Assembly (NCBI GenBank): GCA_022813625.1
Contig: JAKLMB010000020.1
Coordinates: forward strand, 558,001-622,000
DNA: 64,000 nt
Direction of reading: 5' to 3'
From: Aaosphaeria pasadenensis
Lineage: Eukaryota > Ascomycota > Dothideomycetes > Pleosporales
A model generated the notes under the pieces. The model had not been told where the DNA came from, did no database searches, and was given only the letters and a program-made list of their open reading frames with translations. A program made the position numbers and the translations under genes. Every line of letters begins with the position of its first letter. The stretch's first letter is position 1. Below, piece by piece: positions 12,080 through 23,772 of the stretch.

Positions 12080-14342
12080 TCGCATGGCAACCCTATTTAT
12101 TGCTGTTAGCCTCCCACTGACAATACCTTTCGAAAACACAAACGCAACATTTTCGTCCTTCAGCCCTTCCAGCTAGTCATCAGGGCTCCAGGCGGCAAGT
12201 GGGCAGTGCCAGCATCTTCCCGCCTAGATACAGCCCCAGCGTCAACACGACTCATAGCTATACCGAAAACACCAGCATTAACTCATTTCAGCCTCATCAT
12301 TCGTGCGAAGGTCATGCGCGCGCCGCCCTAAATCTCTCGATCATCACCATCGGATGTAACACAAGCCTCATCAAGCAACGGGAATACGCGTTCACAACCA
12401 CGGAATGTTATTAACCCACGGAGCTTACTCCGATGTATCCCAGATCAGTCCATTATTACCTCGAGTTTGAGCTTTTGCCTTTTTTGTACCCGCGGATTAC
12501 GACATCTTCATCGGAAAGGAAAGGAAAGGGTGGATACATGGACCGCGGTGCGCTGCAGGAGGATGTTTGTACTGGCAGCTTAAGGAGTTTGGATGGCGTT
12601 ATGGATATAAGGAATTTTTTTTTGGGTCCATGTAGAAGGATGGTAGCACTACTAAACTTTATTAGAATAACGATAATGTCAATTGTGAGTAAATCGAATT
12701 TGTTACTCATGATCCACATACCCAAACTGTCGATTGTGCAACTTCAATCTCTACTGTGCCACAAAGACGGGCATATGACACCTACAAGTAGTCAGAATAG
12801 TCATGACAACTCCCAGATAAGGCGCCGTCGGAATCACCACAAGTTACTAGTCACAAAAATCCGGAGGCGAGGCTGTGGAATTGAGAATTTCTGCATAACG
12901 CCGAAGAAACAGAGGGCATTATCAGGCTACAACCGCTACGGCGTAGTACGGCACTGCAGAGCCCAGAGGCCGTGCCAGACAAACAAAAAGGAAATGGGCC
13001 ACACAAGCCGAACAGCAAACACTCATATCTTAAGTATCAAGGCACCCCTGTGCGTCATAGGGGTGGTTGGCTCTTGAGAATGAAGGTGCTCGGAAATAGT
13101 TGCCTGTCCTACATACCCTGCCGAACAACCGACCAGCTCAAATAGGAAAGTTGAAGGACGACAACGATGAAATCCATTGGACTAGAGAACTTCGAAGACT
13201 GAATGCACATTTGATGTCCTTGACCGCCTGAAATATGTTTGTTCACAGGGACTTTACAAGGACTTTGTAAAGAATCTGGCGGTGACCATGGGTGGAGGCG
13301 ACGGACATCGCCTTTCACGACGACGCACTCAGCAGCAATGAGCTTGATTCGGCTAGAATGGCATTTGATATCAAGGACGTGATTGGGAAGGGGAACAGTG
13401 CCGATACCGAGTTAGTGGAACATGGGAAGGATTTCTCTGCAAGTGCCTATGCGAATGGAGTCGAGAGAAGGCGATAATCGCTTTGAAGGCTGATGCTCAT
13501 TGGATCGCAGGAGTCTCCGAAACCTCTAGTATACGCAAACATGGGGATAGATTGAACAACCACTTGGATGAGTAACATCCATTGCACAATAGGGAGAGGC
13601 AGCCACCCTTGTAACTGTGGGGGCTGCTTATAATGGTCAGTTCGATCCTGCTCACGGCGATCTTGAAAAAGGTTTTTCCAATAAGATAGTAATCAACGTT
13701 AATCTGGTCTCTGATGGATTGTACTACTCTTCCGCGGGAAAGGCGAGCCACGGCCCAGTCCGCCGGCGCATGAGGCCCGTATTGGAGGGAGAGGCTGTGA
13801 GATGGATTGGTGGGGAGAGCTTAATGTTTGCATAGAAGGGTTGCGAGGCTCAGCTCTGTGCCACCTGTGGCTTTGATTGGACATGACCTTGCCGAGCCGG
13901 GGTAGGCGATGACGCATATTTGCTCATGAAAGCTGAGTTTATAGCGACGCATTACAATAGCGGCTCGATTTGTCGCATGGCGGCAAAGTACATTTTGTTT
14001 GCGGCGAGGTCACGTTGACAACTTGAGAAAGGAGGATGTCACGGCGGGAGCTGGGGCTCAAGGGCGGCTCAGCAGGGTGGTAACGGATTGGTGCAGCTTA
14101 GGAGTCAAATGAGTCGGATAAAGCACGGATTTTGGATTTAAGGTAGTTGATATGTTGGGGATCATGGCTGCTGCGATGTCATAGCTTGTTGCTCATAATT
14201 ATTGTGACTCGTGAGGGTCACTATAAGATTGAGGATGGCTTTCTCCAACCATCGATTCAAATACACATACAACGACTGCTACAGATCTCCAACATCTCCG
14301 ACATCCATAACATCCAAAGGCCCAAAGATTTCATATCACGAC
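12080..14342. other. intergenic region, no supported gene
   Basis: 2.3 kb. Open frames at 12433-13077 (plus) and 13292-13477 (plus) lack recognisable domains and splice context. 13700-14100 holds GC-rich patches that look like promoter or relic sequence. Nothing can be named. Confidence 0.45.
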
Positions 14343-15328
14343 ATGGACCAAATCGAGGTAGCAAGGCCCGAGGAGGCAAGACTTGAGGAAGCCAAACTTG
14401 GAGAAGCCGAAACCGAGGAAGCAAGACTGGAGAAAGCACGACTTGCGGACGAAGCAAACATTGAGGCTTCTCTCGTCCAAGGACGAATTCTGTGGCTTCC
14501 ACCACAAGAGCAACTCTTCGGGAAAGAAGTGAAGCGGGCTCATGGCAAAGGGCCGATAGACGAAGGCATCTACAACCACCCTGTCGTTGTGGTCTCCCGA
14601 CCCAAAGACCAAGACCACATCGTACATTTCCAAATCGTAAGGAGTGACAACTGTCAGAGACTTGACCATTCGACTGACCATTTTAGATCACATCCTTCCA
14701 AGGCAAAGATCTCGGCCAGAAGTACGACAAAGATACCGAATACCACTTGAGCCGTCGATCGTGGTATCTTCCCATATACCCATCTCCTGACCATCCGGAT
14801 ATAGACTCCAAGAAGTCAAGGAAGAAATACCCCACCCTAGAACTTGCTCAGGGTGCTGTTCTCCGCGGGAACTCCTACGTCAAAATTCGCTCCATATACA
14901 AGATTGATTGGAGGCTTCTGAAACCATACGATGCCGCCAGTGAATGCAATTACCGCTTCAACAGATCCACGGTGACTACGCTGCTGGCAAAGACCAAGCT
15001 CCTCACAGAGTACACGCCTGGAACGCAATATGAAGGGCCACGCTCGCGACAGCGAAATAAGAACAAAGCTCGCGAAGTCTCCCCAAATCCAGAAGCAGAG
15101 GCATCAGGGACGCATTTGCAATCGCAGCAGGATTTTTGGGTCTCCAAGAAAGAGTCGAGGCGTTGTCATTGTCGGCCTCCCAAGGCCCCCCCAGATATAA
15201 TGCACAGCAACTGTGAGGGGATGTCACCCGGGCTCGATTCGTGTCGGGTCGTGTGGTGGCTAGGCGGTGGCCAAGGCAGTCCATGTTGTGACATCGGTGT
15301 ACCATATGTGGCACCAATTCGGTGCTGA
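14343..15328 (+). CDS. conserved fungal hypothetical protein with PemK-like strand pattern
   Basis: Two exons, 14343-14636 and 14687-15328, with a 50 nt intron (GTAAGG...TTTTAG); 311 residues. The join gives HPVVVVSRPK...VHFQIITSFQGKDL followed by WYLPIYPSPDHPDID and GNSYVKI. I recognise this order from unnamed fungal proteins. Residues 5-35 are Glu/Ala/Lys-rich with a repeating E-E-A-x-L pattern, probably helical or coiled coil. Strands RILWLPP, HPVVVVS and FQIITSF resemble the layout of small PemK/MazF-type barrels, but catalytic identity is not shown. An upstream ATG at 14235 would add 36 residues. The last 70 residues (Cys, Gly, Trp) look less conserved. It ends 43 bp from the convergent next gene. 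Confidence 0.75.
14637..14686 (+). other. intron of the PemK-like-pattern gene
   Basis: 50 nt, donor GTAAGG, a possible CTGACC branch, acceptor TTTTAG, phase 0. Its removal restores QI/ITSFQGKD. Confidence 0.8.
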
Positions 15329-15371
15329 TATCACGTAGTAGAACAATTCATTTGTTTCAGACTTAGTATGA

Positions 15372-16482
15372 TTATCCTTTTAGTGCCGAGTCATTGGGTA
15401 GGTAACTCAGAATCTGCCTGATCCGTTTAGCGAAGAGGTCAGCGTCCACATCATCCTGCTGTTCTACACACTGCTGCAGAACATCATGGAGTGAAGCAGC
15501 ATCTTTCTGTATCGATGGCTCGTTCAACGCCGTACGAATGAAGATCCACGCAGACTCGTTATCTAACCGCAGCCTCGTAACGATGTGCACGACGTCCGCA
15601 AGTAGATTTCCGTTCGACTTGCTGGGAGACATGCGCAAGAGAAAGAGCAGGAATGACCATCCCGAGATGTCACTGGGGTGGGAACAGCACCAGGATTTAG
15701 TAGAGTCAACAGTTTCCTTGATGAAAACGGACAGGAAATCCGCCCGTTCCTGCTGTGTTTCGGTAACGGATTCTTGACTACCAACTAAATGCGTAACCAG
15801 TGTTCGTGCGTATCGCCACGCGTAATAGTTCTTGGGATGTCGCTCCCCCGATTTGTAGACAGCAGAAAGCTCCTGTCTCGGAAAATCCAAGAGCGTCTCC
15901 TTATGATCGCCAGGTAGAGACATTGCATTTGGAACCAGATATTGTAGAAGCCATGAGCGGTGATACCATAATGTTGGGGACTTCGACTGACGATGCAATG
16001 GTGAAGTGAGGATGCTGTCAAGAAAGACTATTTCCCGTCTCAGCAACGCCTTGAGTGATTCATTTGGTACGGTCTTTTCAGTTTCCTGTTGGACTTGGAC
16101 TATCTGTTTCTTGCGTAAATTGGCTGCGGTGATTTGTTCGGTGTCAAACAACAGCATGACTTTAGACGCAGCTAAAGCAATCTATCTTATTCCATAAGTC
16201 ACAATCTCAGCAAGAGTAGATAAAGTAGAATCTTACGGTAGAAACACTGGCATCGTCTTTGTGTTGGAAAAACAACTTTCTCGCTTCTAAGAAAGCTAAT
16301 GCAAGGATCTTTTTGGGGATACCCAGACTAAGTCCATCAATCATGCAGATACCATCCTCTGGCTGTATTGCCGGAGGAAGCATCTCGATCTCGACTACTT
16401 CATCCTCATGCGCGGTGAAGTATTGGTCCAAAATGGTGTACGCTTTGTTGGAGAGGACCGCATGGTGTCCGCTGAGCTCCAT
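15372..16482 (-). CDS. protein prenyltransferase alpha-subunit repeat protein (PTAR1-like)
   Basis: Two exons, 16482-16237 and 16181-15372, with a 55 nt intron (GTAAGA...GATAG, phase 0); 351 residues. Repeats of the farnesyl/Rab geranylgeranyl transferase alpha-subunit type are visible: PTLWYHRSWLLQYLV, then HPKNYYAWRYARTLV, then a weaker HPSDISGWSFLLFLL. Spacing and the W-x-x-R/HR-x-W signatures fit the PPTA repeat. Only about three repeats are clear, and the long variable N-terminus (LGIPKKILALAFLEARK) is typical of the PTAR1-like subgroup rather than RAM2 or BET4, so enzymatic activity is uncertain. The start MELSGHHAVL is chosen because upstream residues look non-coding. Its promoter is shared with GET1, 308 bp away. 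Confidence 0.82.
16182..16236 (-). other. intron of the PTAR1-like gene
   Basis: 55 nt, GTAAGA donor and ATAG acceptor, phase 0; joins SVST to IALAASKVMLL. Confidence 0.75.
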
Positions 16483-16790
16483 CGAGCGTGTACCATATAT
16501 ACAGAGACGGAATATCTTCTGGCAGAAAAATCGATGCAAAGTGTCCAAAATAGAATTGTTTTGTTGATTGAATTACGGACCAGCGACGCCAAACATGCTT
16601 GAAAGAAGATGCTTGAAGTGGTATGAGTGCACGGGCCACAGGTGTCCTTACACAATAGGTACATCCCACCTGGCCCTAATTCACATATGCGAGAAATGAC
16701 ATAGCGACCCTACTGTCCCGCCGTTTCGCCCTCCACGACAGTGTCTGGATCCCTTCTACGCAGTTTGTCGTCTGAAGACCATTGCCCAAT
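16483..16790. other. shared promoter between PTAR1-like gene and GET1
   Basis: 308 bp separate the two start codons, which point away from each other. Contains upstream leader sequence of both genes; no coding signal of its own. Confidence 0.6.
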
Positions 16791-17592
16791 ATGCCGTCAC
16801 TACTGCTTGTAGTGTTCATACTACAGTTCCTCTTGCACATCATCAACACAGTGGGCGCGACGACCGTCGATGAGCTGGTATGTACAACGCCTCCCCTAAC
16901 GGCGAAATGTCACAACGGAGCAGATGCTAATGGTGTGGTAGCTATGGATCCTATATAACAAGTTCCCGACGCCGACCTCGAGTTCCGCACAAAAGGCCCA
17001 GTCTCTCAAGAAAGAAGTCGTCCGACTGAAGCGCGAATTGGGTGCCGTATCTGCACAGGACGACTTCGCAAGATGGGCGAAGCTACAGCGTCAACATGAT
17101 AAAGCTATGGCAGACTTCCAGAAGTCAGGTAAGCCATTCATCTTTTACCCTCCGGCTTGCACAGCTATCTTTCATAAGGGAAAGATCTATTGTAGACCGA
17201 GCTAATTGTGACGTATTGTAGACAACTCCATCCGCACGCACCGACAAACTTTCACATCCGCCGTCTCCACCCTCCGCTGGCTCGGAACACAGGGCCTTCG
17301 ATTTGTCCTGCAGTTTTGGTTCTCGAAGTCGCCCATGTTCTGGATACCTCAGGGTTGGGTGCCGTATTATGTTGAGTGGCTGTTGTCCTTCCCGAGGGCG
17401 CCGTTGGGCAGCGTGAGCATCAACATCTGGGGCATTGCGTGTGCGAGCATGATCGCGTTGGTCGGAGAAGCCCTCACTGCTACGTATGTACTCGCGACGC
17501 GGAAGCCTCTTCCGGTCGGAGAGAAGGCTGGACAGCCCATGGCGTTTGAAGCGAAGCCCCAACAGGCACAGGAGCCAAAGAAGGAGCTATGA
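16791..17592 (+). CDS. get1: GET complex subunit GET1 (WRB/CHD5 family)
   Basis: Three exons, 16791-16877, 16942-17128 and 17222-17592; introns of 64 and 93 nt; 214 residues, the usual size of fungal GET1. The first 20 residues form a membrane helix (LLLVVFILQFLLHIINTV). A charged coiled coil follows at about 45-90 (LKKEVVRLKRELGAVSAQDDFARWAKLQRQHDK), then two further hydrophobic segments (RWLGTQGLRFVLQFWF and INIWGIACASMIALV). The family forms the ER receptor with GET2 that takes tail-anchored proteins from the GET3 ATPase; the coiled coil contacts GET3. The cytosolic C-tail ends PKKEL. Confidence 0.93.
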
Positions 17593-18162
17593 GATCGACT
17601 GGCAAGTCTCGCCCATGGAAAGTACCGATCTCAAATGAGATCAATATAAAGAACACATATCGCACGCCTGGAAGGCATAGGCATGGTCATATCAAGACAC
17701 AAGGTCGAAGCATCATTAAATCATAATAACAACATAGGTTGGACATGTTGAATATGTCTCCCAACAAATTGACGCAAAGTCGTCCTGGGTTATCCCTCAG
17801 ACACTGCAACACGAGTGGGATGGACCTTGGCAGGTCACTTGGGCTTGTTCTAGGCACACAGATTGAACTCAGCGACCGTGGAGCTTGAGAGATCACCGAG
17901 TCTTCGATAGGGCCAGATTTCTACAGGATGGGGTAGGGGGATAGCATCGAGTAGTCTACTAATTCTACTGTTGCTTTGCTCTTCAGGGCGACGGAAGGCT
18001 GATCGAGAAGTGGACTGTAGCTGTTGTTGATCAAGATTTTTAATCAACCCAGGCCGTCAAATTGAGAACATTCTGCTGAAATCTCTGACAAAACGAGCTC
18101 AATGTTCGCACCTGTCACCTGTCGACATCGTCGTGATGTGTTTGTTGTTTATTTGTTGTGAT

Positions 18163-18183
18163 GAAGAAGAAGAAGAAGAAGAG
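18163..18183 (+). repeat. (GAA)n microsatellite
   Basis: About seven GAA units in intergenic DNA. Confidence 0.9.
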
Positions 18184-19608
18184 TTAAAGCTGGAAAGAAA
18201 ACAAATCTGCGAAGAAAATCCATATTGGCCTCGGTCCATAGTTCTTCCGTCTCCCGGCTCCGGACAACATCGTAACGCACGTGACGCGCTGGTATACCCG
18301 ACCTTTGCATTTTGTACAACAGTCTTCGAACACCATATTTCTTTATTTCAGAAATATCAAATCTACTTAACATCATACTATGCATGCTCCCCAATCCAGA
18401 TAGACTTCTGCAATGTCGATCAAACCATCGGGACCGTGACATCAAAGTTTTGGGGCAAAGTCGATGTGAGACAATCAATAAGAGATCCTGATGTAAGAAG
18501 ATGGATGGATCTTACTGGGGTTCATCTAAGATGTAACCTACGCGTGGTACGATATGACGCGGCGTGCAGAGCGAGGTCCTCGGTAAGATGTACATCAACA
18601 TGGCACACGTACGTACACAATATACGATGTGTGACGTCTGTCGTCGACGGTACATGGGAGGGACGGAGGACGACGACTTGGGGCATTGCTTTTGCATGCG
18701 TTGTATTACGGAGTACTGAGATCTTGATTTACATTTATTCCGTACACCTACATAACTTTGTTTACCCTGGTTGGTTTCATTGGTACTCCGTGGCTTTCTA
18801 GACTTTGAGGTCTTACATGGCATCACGCAATTGATATCGTTTCCCTACTCACTTGTAGGTACATACTTAGTAGGCACACATGCAAACAGATGCGTAAGAG
18901 AGAGCCAAACTATAATTAGGCATGATACGCGATGCGTCACCCGCCGGGACTGGATATCGAATAGAAGAAAAGTTCCCGCATCCACAATCTATGGTTACCA
19001 GGGCGTTGGGGCGAATGAGAGGCTGCAGCAGAAGGCGATGAATCAGAACGCACATTGGTCTGAAAGAGGATATCGGTCAGACACGAGCTGGACGTGATGG
19101 CGCATGGCGGGCATGATACCACAGGTCTCTTACGGGCCGACCACGCGGCAATCCTGGGAACGATGGGACGGGATGGGGTTTGTAGGTAGGGTTCTCTACG
19201 GAGTACATGTGCAGTTGTGAGAAACCAGCCGCGTGCGTTAGAGGCGGCAGCCGTGGCTGTAGGGTGTTACTGCAAGTCTCATCAACTGTGAAGGTGTGCA
19301 CTGGATGCGCCGGCTCGCTAAGTGGTTCGTACAAGTTAAGGTGGCTAGAGGAGGCCTGAACGTGTGCAACAAGGGGCAGAAGGTGACCAACCCACGATCG
19401 GACGATTGTAAACTGTTTACTATTGTTTGTGTCAGTGGCCGCTTTGAAAGTATTGATTTTTGTTGCTTCTAGCTCGTTGCGAAAACTGATAGGGGTGGGT
19501 TCTGAACCAACGGCTAGAAGGCTTCTGGAAGGGAGGCAGAGGAGGCGGCTCGTTTGATAAGCTGTCGTGTAATTGAAGATGACGCATGGATGTAAGCTTC
19601 GATCTGGG

Positions 19609-19636
19609 TACATACATACATGTACATATGTATGTA
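19609..19636. repeat. perfect inverted repeat, 10 bp arms
   Basis: TACATACATA pairs with TATGTATGTA across the 8-base loop CATGTACA, which itself contains the palindrome TGTACA. It could form a hairpin or bind a dimeric factor. Confidence 0.75.
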
Positions 19637-21484
19637 ACTACATGTCCAAGGTAAGAGCATGCGGGCAATGTCCCGACTTCCATGTCCTTGTCCATTGTAT
19701 TATCGTGAAGAGCAAATGTTCCATCAATCACTTGCGAGATACCCATATCATATCGTCGCACAAAGATGTGATGGAACTGAGGGTGGACCATCCATCCATG
19801 GTGACTTCGTAAAATATTGGCTTCCAGAAAGCTTTAGCCTCGTATAGGTATGACGGGATGGGTTCGACGGCAAGGCTTGTACTTGTACAAGTAATTTCCA
19901 TCGAAGCGACTTGTAGCGGCTGATGGTTTCGTGTGCGGACTAGGATGGCATGCTCACACAACCACGTGGAACGGAGAGGCCCGCTCGGAGTGTGGGCCGA
20001 ACATGCTAAAAAGAGTGAAGAGGCGTCGACCTGGGCTGAGATGTTTTACACTTTGGTTGTCTGTGTGGATTGAACCGTAGGATGGTGATGTGTTTATGCA
20101 TGTAGGTATGTAAAGTAGGTAGGTTGGTTGGTAATGTAGAATACAGACAATGTCTATGGCTTGTAATGCAGCATTCACTACCTCAAATGATATGATTGGA
20201 GATTAAGATGTGATGAGAAAACAATGACAGAACGAGTAATGTACCAGGTCAAAAAGGATGTTGTGAACTAATGACAATTACTTTTGATACCACCACTCCA
20301 CCAGGTAGTTCACCCTCTGTTCAGTTCAATGGGTATTATTAGTCCATGTACCATGAATACCAGTAGAAGAGCTGTGATTGTTACACCGTTCATAGCACAC
20401 TTATTCTTAGGAAGAGGAAGATCACAGATTGAAAACCATACACAAATAGATAGAGTGAGAGGTGGAAAGGGAACATCTTATCTCAGCTCAGTTCCTCCTC
20501 TCAGAGTCTCATCTGATCTCATCTCATCTCGTTTGTTCCATGAGGACCATGACCCACCATCCACATTCATGCAACACCCATTCACACCCTCGTTTGTCGC
20601 TCGATGCACAGAAACAGTAAACGAACCGTAATGGAAAAAACGTTATCCATGTCCACCCAAGTGACCCAACCCAACCCTCCTCGTATGTACCGTGCCAATG
20701 CCAATAATGCCATGCCATGCCTTACCCTACCCTGCTTTGTTCTACCCTGTTATGCCATGCTATGCCCTGCTTTCCCTTGCTCTGGCTCTCTGCCCTGCCG
20801 CCTGAGAACCGCCGCCCCTTGTGGGGTTTTCCCCATTATGTACATATTATTGCCAACCATTTTAATTATTACTCCGTCCCATGCGTCCCATGCTGCAGTG
20901 TGGATGTCCAGCAACACCAGAAATCAAATCACTTGGATCGCTAGCAAGGGCCGGGACGCTGTTCATCTATCAAGCACACCCTCCCCCCTCCTTAGCTACT
21001 TGTAGGAACGACAACACACGCAGTCCTTTGGAAGAGGTGAACATCCATACATACGATATAGTGCCCATTTGTGCTATTGTGTATTGTGTATGCCGAAACT
21101 GTGTGTCTGTTCTTGTGTCCTACATTAGGTAGTCAGGCATTTTCCCGATCTTCTGGGAACCGCTACCCCCATTATTGACCGAATCGAACCGCTCTGCCGC
21201 CCAATTTCTACTTCTTTCACTCTGGTTTAACGCGCGCTCTCGATATCTCCAGACACTTTTGGAGACCTGCATACTCCCACTCCCACTACATACCACCTAC
21301 CAACCTGCCTGCCTACCTACCTACCTATCTGAACTACCTGACCACCTTGCTCACTTGCACCATATACAGTCCTGTCCTGTGTCCTGCCCCCGTCCTGCCT
21401 GGTCCCTGGCCCCTCGCCCTCCGCGCTTGTTGATCTCCGCGCCCTCGGTACCTTTTTGCTCCGTACTGGCTGCTGCTCCGCGCC

Positions 21485-22853
21485 ATGTCCGCCTATCCCA
21501 CATATGACAACGACAGCGCCATTGAGATCGATCCACAGGTACGTTGCGCTCATATATTATCTGTGTAATTGGCTACGACCGAACTGTAAATACTTGGCCA
21601 CTCCATTCTGGACATAAGACGTTCGCCGTCCAGCTCTCTTCCTCGACTAATGCGATAGCTCACAGGTGCTCCACGACGATGGCTCTTCGATAGCAGACTT
21701 CGCCGACGAATTGTACGTTCTTCTCCTCCTCTAAACATCATTCGAATCCATATTCCAGCAATACATCTAACACCTTATTCCCCCCCTCCCAGAGTTTCCT
21801 TCACAACATCCTGCAACTCCGCGATAACGAAATACCCCTTCGAGAATGGCCGCCGCTACCACGCCTTCAAGTCAGGCTCGTACCCTCTCCCGAACGACGA
21901 GCTCGAGCTGGACCGCCTGAACGTCGTGCACCACATGCTCAAGAAAGCGCTCGACGACCGATTATTCCTCGCGCCCGTCGCGGCCGACACCATCCACCGA
22001 GTGCTCGACCTCGGGACGGGCACGGGGATCTGGACCGTCGAGATGGCGGACAAGTACCCGCAGGCGGAGTTCCTGGGCAACGACCTATCGCCGCTGCAGC
22101 CGGCGTGGGTGCCGCCGAACGTGCGCTTCGAGGTCGACGACATCGAGAGCGGGTGGGCGTACAGCGGGCCGTTCGACTACATATTCTGCAGGGCGTTGGC
22201 GTGCGCGGTCGGCGACTGGCCGAAGCTCGTGAGGCAGGCGTATGCGAATGTCAGACCCGGGGGGTGGGCGGAGTTCCAGGACTTCGACATGTCGTTTTAT
22301 TCTGAGGACGATAGTTACAGCAATGAGAGCGACACGGCGAAGTTTATGCGGTTGCTGCGGGAGGCGACGAGGGGTGCGGGCGCTGGGAAGGAAGCGAGCC
22401 CCGGTCCGAGGCTGGAGCAATGGGTGAGAGACGCAGGGTTTGAGAATATCGTTCACCAGAAGATTAAACTGCCTCTGGGGCCCTGGCCAAAGGACACAAG
22501 ACAGGTATGTTTCTCCTCCTATATGGTATCATGTGGAACGTAATCTAAGACCACCATGTTCTACAGAAAGAAGTCGGCCTCTTCAACCTATCACAGACAC
22601 TGGACGGCCTGGAGGCCTTTTCCATGCGTCTCTTCACCTCGGTCCTCAAGTGGGAACCCCTGGAGGTGGAAGTCCTCTGCGCCAAAGTCCGCAAGGAATT
22701 GAAGACGAAAGACGCACATAGGATACAAGATTTGTACGTCCCAGGTCACTCCAAAGCTCCTGTGTCTAAAGCTAACACGTACGCAACAGTCACGTCGTAT
22801 ACGGCCGAAGACCAACCCGCGCATCCTCATCCTCAACCTCATCATCACCATAA
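21485..22853 (+). CDS. LaeA/UMTA-like SAM-dependent methyltransferase
   Basis: Five exons: 21485-21538, 21666-21712, 21793-22504, 22567-22733, 22790-22853; introns are 127, 80, 62 and 56 nt; 347 residues. The second exon is only 47 nt. The N-terminus has the family block YPFENGRRYHAFKSGSYPLPND. SAM motif I is VLDLGTGTGIW (about 104-114). The acidic motif follows (EFLGNDLSPLQP), then VDDIESGW and VRPGGWAEFQDFD. The C-terminus IQDFHVVYGRRP matches the usual end of this family. Members include the secondary-metabolism regulator LaeA and many paralogues of unknown target; this one cannot be assigned as LaeA itself. The large upstream region suggests complex control. Codon use is GC-rich in exon 3. 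Confidence 0.9.
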
Positions 22854-23772
22854 CCGTTCACCCTAGCATCCACTTTTTTATACCTACCTACCTTACAAAC
22901 CCCTACAATCCCACTGTAATGAGAGAGGGAGGGGGAAACACCCCATATCCCTCCCCTCAGGAAGCCGACTTTCTTGTACATCTAAATCTAAACCTAAACG
23001 TTGACTTTTGAACCCCGGCTCGTGTGATAATCGTTACAATCGCTGCACGCGGGCGAGGAGGGCTCGAAAGTATACGCTTCTTTTTTCTGGGAAAGATCGC
23101 CCTGTCGAAAGACATATCGTCTTACTTATATATCTATCTATATATCTTTTAAAATACCATTTTCTTGTTGAATACTGCAAACTTCTCTATCCATCGATTG
23201 GGCTTGCAATGTCAGCTGTACGTGAACCTGATCTTACCTAATCACAGTCTATATGTGTAGTATATGAAGCATCACAGGAGCATGGGGTACATTAAGTCTC
23301 TTTTTGGAAATCTTGAAATTGGATACCTCGAATGTTTACAAGTACATGAAACATGAAAGGCTAGCTGGTCGAGAAGAGCGGAGGATAGGGAGACGGAATG
23401 TATTACTTTTTCCACCCACACACCGGCCGGGAACCCATTGAAGACGAAGACGCGTTCAATACATACTCTCGCGCTGCCGCCGTAGCGCATTGCAGTCTAC
23501 CACGACATAAACGACCATTTTTTCAAATGCAAAAGGTGTTCCCCAAATGCATGCCCTGAACACCCAACAAACGCCACCGTTCATAACCTGCATTCCACAG
23601 ACCTCCGTCGTGAATGCATTTCAAAGGAAACAAGAAGAAGCACCGACGCAATGCAACCAGCCGCTGACTGGTGTCTAGAAGTCATAAAGCCATTAGGTAG
23701 TTTTTTTAAGGAGGCAGACCAGCACCTGATTCCATTCGCGGTAGAGGATCCATGGGAACTCGAGCCGCCAGA
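22854..23772. other. convergent intergenic region
   Basis: 0.9 kb between the 3' ends of the methyltransferase and the R3H gene. Contains an AT-rich TATCTA-type repeat near 23125-23150. No gene seen. Confidence 0.6.

Larger units (their letters stand above)
17593..21484. other. 3.9 kb gene-free stretch upstream of the LaeA-like gene
   Basis: No frame with protein-like composition; the longest (18133-18801) begins in a GAA repeat and has no domain. Contains (GAA)n at 18163-18183, TACGGAGTAC at 18707-18716 and 19197-19206, an inverted repeat at 19609-19636, CCATGC/CCTGC-type repeats at 20705-20775, and CCTG/CTAC repeats at 21303-21332 leading into a pyrimidine-rich leader. It probably holds regulatory DNA and a long 5' leader. 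Confidence 0.5.

Noticed and set aside
12433..13077. 214-residue plus-strand frame
   Set aside because: No domain, odd composition and no splice context; a frame of this size is expected about once by chance in a window of this length.
18133..18801. 222-residue plus-strand frame starting in a GAA repeat
   Set aside because: Opens with a poly-Glu run from the microsatellite, then has random-like, Cys/Trp/Arg-scattered composition.
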